NCBI RefSeq assembly: GCF_001905725.1 | Contig: NZ_LIWB01000008.1 | Location: 136,491 to 200,490 of the forward strand | DNA: 64,000 nucleotides | DNA from: Streptomyces sp. CB02400 | GTDB taxonomy: Bacteria; Actinomycetota; Actinomycetes; Streptomycetales; Streptomycetaceae | Direction: 5' to 3' | Part shown: in pieces, positions 59,150 through 64,000 of the stretch | How positions within the stretch are numbered: position 1 is the stretch's first letter | Layout of the letters: every line of letters starts with the position of its first letter | Made by a program: the position numbers and the translations under genes | The notes under the pieces: generated by a model | Told to the model about the DNA's origin: nothing | The model's input: the letters and a program-made list of their open reading frames with translations, nothing else | Database searches by the model: none

Positions 59150-59262
59150 AAGGTCACACCCCCGCCGAGGTCGATCCCGACCGCGGCGGCCTCGGCGGCG
59201 AACGCTCCGAGCAGCACGGCCGTGGAGGTCAGTACGGCGGCGACGCGACGAACGGCACGCAT
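59146..59262 (-). CDS. Tiny secreted peptide 2
   Basis: 38 residues from the ATG at 59262 with GAAAGGA seven to nine bases before it. Nearly the whole protein is a Sec signal (RAVRRVAAVLTSTAVLLGAFA, then AEAAA), which would leave a mature peptide of about 13 residues, AVGIDLGGGVTF. Such size suggests a signalling or structural peptide, or a decaying gene. It lies between the WYL helicase partner and tiny gene 1 on the same strand. Confidence 0.5.
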   Translation of the reverse strand: MRAVRRVAAVLTSTAVLLGAFAAEAAAVGIDLGGGVTF

Positions 59263-59434
59263 GGGACTTCCTTTCTGTTGCGTGCGAACGGACCGCGGTG
59301 GTTTCCGGGCCCGTTCAGGACATCCGGTGGCTGCCCAACGGCCCGCCGCGGGATGCGCGACGCCCCACAACCTCGCTCATCAGGGGGAACGTCCCGGCGT
59401 GGCGTGCATGAAGTCCGTCGTACACCCGAACGGC

Positions 59435-62230
59435 TCAGCGCTCGTCGTCCGCCAGCTCCGCGACCCCCGTGATCCTGTGCAGCGGATACGTACGGACCTC
59501 GTCCGCGGTGTGGTCGTACGCCGTGACGAAGCCGCCCTCGACCCGGACCGGGGCGATGACGCGCTGGCTGGCGCCGCCCTCGGCGTTGACGTAGCCGATC
59601 CACAGCGCCTCGCCGGTGAGAACGGCGGCCTGCACGGTGGCGAGGGTCTCGGCGGCGGTCGTACGGGGCGGCTCCCCGTGGCCCGGCTCGCTCCCGGCGG
59701 CCGGTTTGCGCGGGGTGGTGGAGGCGAGGTCGCCGGCGCGGACGGCGCGGATCGCCGCCGTGAGCAGGGTGTCGTCGGGGACCGGCGGCCCGTCCGGGAC
59801 CGGCGCGGGAGGGGTGCGTGGCGGGGTGCGGTGGGCGTCGGCGCGGGCGATCACCACATCGCCCTCCGCCGACTCGGCGGCCGGCGCGAACCCCATCGCG
59901 CGCAGCCCCTCCAGCAGGCCGGCCGGACCGGCCTGCGCGGCCAGCACGGTCGGGGCCAGCCGGCGCAGGCCCAGCCCCGCGGCCCGCTTGTCGGCGAGGA
60001 TCTCGCTGAGCACGGCGTCGTCGTCGCAGCGGACGTAGGCCGAGGCGGCACCCACCCGCAGGTGCCCGTGCCTGCGGGCCACGTCGTCGATGAGGTACGC
60101 CAGCGGCTGCGGCACCGGCGTACGGGAGTGCGCGGCGAGGAAGGCGTGCAGGTCGGAGGCGGTCTGCCCGGCGTCGAGTGCGCGCCGTACCGAGCCGGGC
60201 GTGAACCGGTAGACGGTCGCGCCACCCTTCGACTCCACGTCCGCGAGGACCCCCAGCACGTCGGCGAGCGGCCGTTCCAGCGGGCCCGGCGCCACCGCCG
60301 TCAGATCGGCCTGGAGGAGCACGTGGTCCAGCGGTTCGGGCAGCAGCGGCGCGAGCAGGCGGGCGGCGGCAGCGGCGGCCGTGGCCTGCTCGGCGGGGGA
60401 GAGCGGCACCGGTACCGGAGCGGGCCGGTGGTGCACGGGCAGCTTGTCGCCCGGCCCCTCGGGCTCCGCCTCCGCCCGCCTGGCCGCGGGCGCGCCGATC
60501 AGCGCACGCCCGTGCGCGGACAGCGCGCCACGCCCGGTGACCCCGAGCATCTCCGCCTCGGAGAGCGTCCACCGCGCGACCCGCGCCCGCAGATCCTCAC
60601 CGTCCCCCGCCCCCGGGGCCCCCTCCGCCCCGCGGACACCTCCGGCGACGGAGCCGTACACACCACGAGCACCCCCTGCTCCCGCACCACCGGCCCCGTG
60701 AGCGCCCTCCGCCGCCGGCACACCCGCCCAGCGGGCGCCCTCCGCGCCGGGTGGGCTCCCTGCCGCCGGGGCGCCCGCGCCGCGACCGGCCCCCGCCGTC
60801 GTGCCGCCAGGTGCCTGGCGAGCGCTCTCCGCCGCTGGAAAAGGCGCACCGGCGGGGCCCCGCCCGCCTCCGCGCGGCGGGCGTTCCCAGCGCAGGCGTG
60901 CCAGGACCGACTCCGGGGCCGGTGCGGTTCCCTCCGGGAGCCCGGACAGCAGGGTCAGGACCCTGTGCCGTACCTCCGGGGCCGCCGAGCGGTCCAGGCC
61001 CGGACCCAGGGCCGACAGCGTGCGGTCCTTCGCGTCCCGCCCGCCGACCAGCCCCGCCGTCCGGGTCGCCGCCAGCCACGCCGTGACCAGGTGCGCCCAC
61101 CGCTCCGCGTCCGGCCGCTCGCGCCACTCGTCGTACGCCGGGGTCGCCGCGTACCGCTCGTCGGCCTCCCCGTCGGAGGCCAGCAGCCCGGCCGCGTAGG
61201 CGAGTTCCACCCAGAACGCGGCCACCGGCTCGGGCACGTCCAGGGCGGCGGCGGTCCGCTTCAGGTCCCGCACGCTCAGCCCGCCGGCCCGCAGCACCGC
61301 CGGGCCGCCCTCGTGCCAGTCCTTCAGCAGCTCCTCGACCGTCGCCAGCGCCGTGTACGCCTGCCCGGCCGCCGTCGCGTCCACCACCTGCGGACGGTGT
61401 GTGGCGGCGGCCTCGACGGGCGGCGGCGACGGCTCCACCGCCCGGTGCGCCCGCCCCGCCCGCAGCCGCAGCGCCACCTCGCGCGGCAGGACGACCGTCC
61501 CGGGTGCCGTCGGCAGCAGCAGCCCCCGGTCGAGCAGCCAGCGCAGCCGGGGCGCGGGATCGGCGGTGACCTGCCCGTACGGCGGCCCCCAGACCAGCCG
61601 CTCCAGCACCTCCACGGACTCGGCCGGTGCCTCGTCGAGCAGCGCGGACATCCGCGCCGGGTCGTCGAACAGGGCGGTCAGAGCGGCCACGGCGGACACC
61701 GAGTCGTGCGTCGACGGCAGTCCCGCCGTCGCCACGATCTCCTGGATCCGCCCCGGCGACATCCCGGTGGTGGCCTCCCGTACGGTCGGCCCGAGCCCGG
61801 TCGGCGAGGGGTGCTGCGGCGACGGCGCCAGCAGCTCACGGGCGGTGCGCACCAGCCGCAGCCGGTCGTCACCGCCCCACACCAGCGCCTGCTCGCGCAG
61901 CACGCGGAGCGCGTGCGGCAGCGCGGCGGAGACCGCCGGGTCGCGGTCGTCGCCCGCCATCAGCCCGAGGAGTTCGTCGTACGACGCCGGATCCGCCGCC
62001 ACGGCCAGCGCCTGCGCCGTCTGCAGCGTGAACCGGTCCAGCCGTTCCAGCGCCCGTACGACCGAGGCGCGGGTGCCGGCGCGGGTGGCGAGCTGGGTGA
62101 GGTCGGTGGGCACGGGCGTGATGAGGTCCGGCCGGCTGCGCAGCAGCGCGGCCAGCGCCACGTCGTCCCGCCCCCGGAGGGCCTCAGCGAGGGATCGGGG
62201 GGCCGCCGCGGGCTTCTCCTCGGTGCTCAT
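59435..62230 (-). CDS. Helicase-associated WYL protein (XPB partner)
   Basis: 931 residues from the ATG at 62230. It has no Walker motifs. The first 450 residues are helical, beginning LAEALRGRDDVALAALLRSRPDLITPVPTDLTQLATRAG. The middle part (about 585-780) carries the XPB/Ssl2-like domain, including DHVLLQADLTAVAPGPLERPLADVLGVLADVESKGGATVYRFTPGSVRRALDAG. The end is a WYL-type module (LATVQAAVLTGEALWIGYVNAEGG ... RTYPLHRITGVAELADDE). This matches the mycobacterial gene beside ercc3. A Gly/Ala/Pro-rich insert of roughly 90 residues near 465-555 is unusual. Confidence 0.82.
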   Translation of the reverse strand: MSTEEKPAAAPRSLAEALRGRDDVALAALLRSRPDLITPVPTDLTQLATRAGTRASVVRALERLDRFTLQTAQALAVAADPASYDELLGLMAGDDRDPAVSAALPHALRVLREQALVWGGDDRLRLVRTARELLAPSPQHPSPTGLGPTVREATTGMSPGRIQEIVATAGLPSTHDSVSAVAALTALFDDPARMSALLDEAPAESVEVLERLVWGPPYGQVTADPAPRLRWLLDRGLLLPTAPGTVVLPREVALRLRAGRAHRAVEPSPPPVEAAATHRPQVVDATAAGQAYTALATVEELLKDWHEGGPAVLRAGGLSVRDLKRTAAALDVPEPVAAFWVELAYAAGLLASDGEADERYAATPAYDEWRERPDAERWAHLVTAWLAATRTAGLVGGRDAKDRTLSALGPGLDRSAAPEVRHRVLTLLSGLPEGTAPAPESVLARLRWERPPRGGGRGPAGAPFPAAESARQAPGGTTAGAGRGAGAPAAGSPPGAEGARWAGVPAAEGAHGAGGAGAGGARGVYGSVAGGVRGAEGAPGAGDGEDLRARVARWTLSEAEMLGVTGRGALSAHGRALIGAPAARRAEAEPEGPGDKLPVHHRPAPVPVPLSPAEQATAAAAAARLLAPLLPEPLDHVLLQADLTAVAPGPLERPLADVLGVLADVESKGGATVYRFTPGSVRRALDAGQTASDLHAFLAAHSRTPVPQPLAYLIDDVARRHGHLRVGAASAYVRCDDDAVLSEILADKRAAGLGLRRLAPTVLAAQAGPAGLLEGLRAMGFAPAAESAEGDVVIARADAHRTPPRTPPAPVPDGPPVPDDTLLTAAIRAVRAGDLASTTPRKPAAGSEPGHGEPPRTTAAETLATVQAAVLTGEALWIGYVNAEGGASQRVIAPVRVEGGFVTAYDHTADEVRTYPLHRITGVAELADDER

Positions 62231-62347
62231 CCGCCTCACGTTAGCGGGTGGGTACGCCGGTGGCGTGCCGGGAGTTGGGTCGGCCGGCCCCACTCGCGGT
62301 ACCGTCGGGCGACGGTGTCCCGACGCATCCGTCCCGGAGGGGACTTC

Positions 62348-63454
62348 GTGGGTATCGAGAGCGACCAGGTCGTCTACGAGTATCTGAGCCGCGTCGGCGA
62401 CGTGGCGCAGCAGCGGCAGCTGCCGTCGGCGGCCCGCATGCGGCTGGTCGCCGAGCTGCGCGACGAGATCGACCGGCGGCGGGCGAAGGCCGTGGTCGAT
62501 TCGCCCGCGGCGGTCCGCCGCATCATCTCCCGCATCGGCACGCCGACCGAGGTCGTCACGGCGGCCGAGGACACCTCTGCCGCTGCCGCTCCGGGCGCCG
62601 CCGCCGCTGCGCCGCCTGCCGCTGTGCCGGTGCAGCGGGAGCGGAAGGGCGGCGCGGGGGGCCGCGGCAACGCTCGCGAGGACGCCCGTGACAGCGCCCG
62701 CGAGGACGCGCGCGGCGACGCCCGCGACAATGTCCGAGGCGACGCCCGTGATGGCGCTCGTGCCGACCGCCCCAAGGGTGTCCTGCGCCGGATCGTCCCC
62801 CGCCCCCGCCCTGCCGGGGTGCCGGACAGCAGTCCCGCCCCCGCCGACGTACCGTCCCCGCCGCACCGGGCCGGTACGGACGAACTCGGCGACAGTGCCA
62901 CCCAGCCCGACTGGTGGCGGGTGGACAACAGCGCGTTCGGCATCGGTGACGAGGTGCCGGGTTTCGTCGGCGGGGTCGAGATCCCCGAACTCCTCAAGCC
63001 GCCCCCGGCGAAGGAGAGGGAGGAAACGCCGGCCGAGCCGGCCGCCGCGCCGGAGGCCGAGGAGGAGCCCGCCGCTTCCCGTCGCCGCCGCTTCCTTCCG
63101 CGCCTGCCGTCGGGACGCTGGAGCAACCCCCTGCTCCTGCTCGCCGCCGGGCTGCTGGTCGCGGGGACCGTGATCGGCGACTGGCGTGCCCTGATCCTGG
63201 GCTGGCTCATCGCCTACGCCTCCCGTCGCCTGACCCAGGCGGAGATCAAATGGGCGGTGGTCATCCTTCCCGGCCTCGCGCTCGCGGGCGGTGTGGTGTG
63301 GCTCTGGGGGAGGACGGCGGGGCGTTGGGGCACGCCCATTGCCGAGGGGCATATGAACGCCGCGATCTCCGAGACCTGGCCGTGGGTCGTCCGGGCTGCG
63401 GCTCTCACCACGGCGCTGTTCCTGGTCTGGCGCTCGCAGCGCCAGAAGGGCTGA
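62348..63454 (+). CDS. Membrane protein with Arg/Asp repeat and four C-terminal TM segments
   Basis: 368 residues from a GTG with GGAGG before it. An N-terminal helical domain (SDQVVYEYLSRVGDVAQQRQLPSAARMRLVAELRDEIDRRR...SPAAVRRIISRIGTPTEVV) resembles the DUF1700/HAAS-like domains of anti-sigma-type membrane proteins. A low-complexity stretch follows (about 108-138) of Asp-Ala-Arg units: NAREDARDSAREDARGDARD. A disordered middle leads to four hydrophobic segments ending FLVWRSQRQKG. Its function is unknown. It is divergent from the XPB-partner gene. Confidence 0.75.
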   Translation: MGIESDQVVYEYLSRVGDVAQQRQLPSAARMRLVAELRDEIDRRRAKAVVDSPAAVRRIISRIGTPTEVVTAAEDTSAAAAPGAAAAAPPAAVPVQRERKGGAGGRGNAREDARDSAREDARGDARDNVRGDARDGARADRPKGVLRRIVPRPRPAGVPDSSPAPADVPSPPHRAGTDELGDSATQPDWWRVDNSAFGIGDEVPGFVGGVEIPELLKPPPAKEREETPAEPAAAPEAEEEPAASRRRRFLPRLPSGRWSNPLLLLAAGLLVAGTVIGDWRALILGWLIAYASRRLTQAEIKWAVVILPGLALAGGVVWLWGRTAGRWGTPIAEGHMNAAISETWPWVVRAAALTTALFLVWRSQRQKG

Positions 63455-63496
63455 TTCCAGCCCCTCCGGCTGCACTCGGCCCGCTCTGGCTCGACC

Positions 63497-63534
63497 CAGC
63501 CCGTCCGGCACCATTCAGCCCGTCCGGCACCATT
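63497..63534. repeat. 19-bp tandem repeat
   Basis: CAGCCCGTCCGGCACCATT occurs twice in a row, and a third, diverged unit at 63535 becomes the start of the family 3 element. Confidence 0.75.
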
Positions 63535-63615
63535 CAGCCCCTCCGGCGTTTGAGGAGCGGGGGTCCGGGGGCGGCGCCCCCGGGGACGGGAATGGGAAGG
63601 GGCGGCGGGGGCGAT
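63534..63615. repeat. Dispersed repeat family 3, single copy
   Basis: Same order as the right half of the 30763-30919 element: CTCCGGCGTTTGAGGAGCG, a GGGGGCGGCGCCCCC palindrome, then GGGACGGGAATGGGAAGGGG. Confidence 0.75.
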
Positions 63616-63639
63616 CCACCCCGGGCGTCTGCTGCGCTC

Positions 63640-63834
63640 ACGGCGCTTGCCAGGTGCCGCTGCGCCCACCCGTGCCGCCCCAGCGGCACGACTGCCCGCA
63701 GCTACGGGGACTGGACTGCGGCACGACTGCCCGCGGCTACGGGGGCTGCGGGGGCTGCGGCGCGACTGCCCGCGGCTGCGGCGGTGGGCGGCGCGACTGC
63801 CCGCAGTCACGGGCGGCACGCCTGTCCGCGGCCG
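63640..63834. repeat. Family 1 repeat, copy D, expanded into a five-unit array
   Basis: The hairpin is 63671-63678/63683-63690. Units starting GCGGC(A/G)CG(A/C)CTG at 63683, 63718, 63757, 63788 and 63813 are spaced 35, 39, 31 and 25 bp. Confidence 0.75.
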
Positions 63835-63856
63835 CGGTGTTGGGACAATGGCGCGC

Positions 63857-64000
63857 ATGGCCATCACCACCCTCCTCCCGCCCACCGTCGGCTTCGATCT
63901 CGACATGACGCTCATCGACTCCCGCCCCGGCATCCGCGCCTGCTACCTCGCACTGGCCGAGCGGACCGGGACGTACATCGACGCCGACCTCGCGGTCACC
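63857..64000 (+). CDS. HAD-family hydrolase, 3'-truncated by window
   Basis: Only the first 48 codons are present. Motif I, VGFDLDMTLIDSRPGI, carries the nucleophile Asp and identifies a phosphoglycolate-phosphatase-like HAD enzyme (DxDxT as DLDMT). An ATG three codons earlier (63848) is an alternative start. The substrate cannot be told from this fragment. Confidence 0.85.
   Translation, partial: MAITTLLPPTVGFDLDMTLIDSRPGIRACYLALAERTGTYIDADLAVT

Larger units (their letters stand above)
63455..63856. other. 402-bp repeat-rich intergenic region
   Basis: No gene is supported. In order: degenerate AGCCC-CCGGC units with two perfect 19-bp copies (63497-63534), one family 3 element (63534-63615), a family 1 element (63640-63701), and an array of five CGACTGCCCGC units to about 63834. 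The promoter of the HAD gene must lie in the last part. Confidence 0.7.

Noticed and set aside
59126-62347. Very long open frame running through the reverse strand of the WYL protein gene into the membrane protein gene
   Set aside because: Only the part from 62348 has a proper start, ribosome-binding site and protein-like composition; the rest is antisense Arg/Pro/Gly-rich sequence.
63640-63834. CRISPR array reading of the five-unit block
   Set aside because: Spacings vary (25-39 bp), units are imperfect, there are no unique spacers and no cas genes.

Overview
The window is 64 kb of high-G+C actinobacterial chromosome, almost certainly Streptomyces. Reasons: third positions are nearly all G or C, many genes start with GTG, and the order phoP, carD, ispD-ispF, cysS, rlmB, DoxX-like gene, msiK matches (from memory) the core of S. 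coelicolor. CdgB, nagK-nagA, an orphan groEL2 with CIRCE, and a DUF3263 protein also fit. I see no prophage, insertion sequence, CRISPR array or biosynthetic cluster. It reads as core chromosome with regulatory detail and lineage-specific small genes.

Layout. 1-13.4 kb: end of phoP, a lipoprotein, carD, ispD-ispF, cysS, rlmB, a DoxX-like membrane protein, a VOC protein, a sugar nucleotidyltransferase, msiK, and a WYL regulator divergent from a DUF3224 gene around a large palindrome. 13.5-22.9 kb: tRNA-Thr, a kinase-like protein, a quinone oxidoreductase behind a SoxR-type box, an FAD oxidoreductase, a pentapeptide-like protein, a secreted M1 peptidase, terD, arfB, GNAT and flavin reductase genes. 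23-30.8 kb: cdgB (c-di-GMP synthesis), a membrane-anchored carbohydrate-binding-like protein, and a GlcNAc block (pfkB-type kinase, nagA, nagK) divergent from a sugar-binding lipoprotein across DasR-type sites. 30.9-35.1 kb: compatible-solute genes otsB, otsA and a gpgS-like gene. 35.2-40 kb: a SAM riboswitch, a ThrC-family enzyme, a MoaD/ThiS-like carrier, a cold-shock gene and groEL2. 40-50.3 kb: an old yellow enzyme, an MFS exporter, murQ and its MurR/RpiR regulator, small zinc-ribbon and DUF4031 genes, a DinB-GNAT fusion, an HD protein, a blasticidin-S-deaminase-like enzyme and cutC. 50.5-64 kb: a HelD/HelR-type ATPase, an IS30-HTH/MarR regulator divergent from DUF4097 plus a DrrAB-like ABC pair, the XPB helicase and its WYL partner with two tiny secreted peptides between them, a membrane protein, and the start of a HAD gene.

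How the genes connect. Amino-sugar metabolism recurs: nagK-nagA, an orphan sugar-binding protein, the shared ABC ATPase MsiK and murQ/RpiR. An 11-bp operator core at nagK is repeated exactly in front of cutC. The SAM riboswitch, ThrC-like enzyme and sulfur-carrier gene together look like a homocysteine-forming module rather than a threonine synthase gene. Three families of dispersed intergenic repeats, several forming hairpins at gene ends, run through the window.
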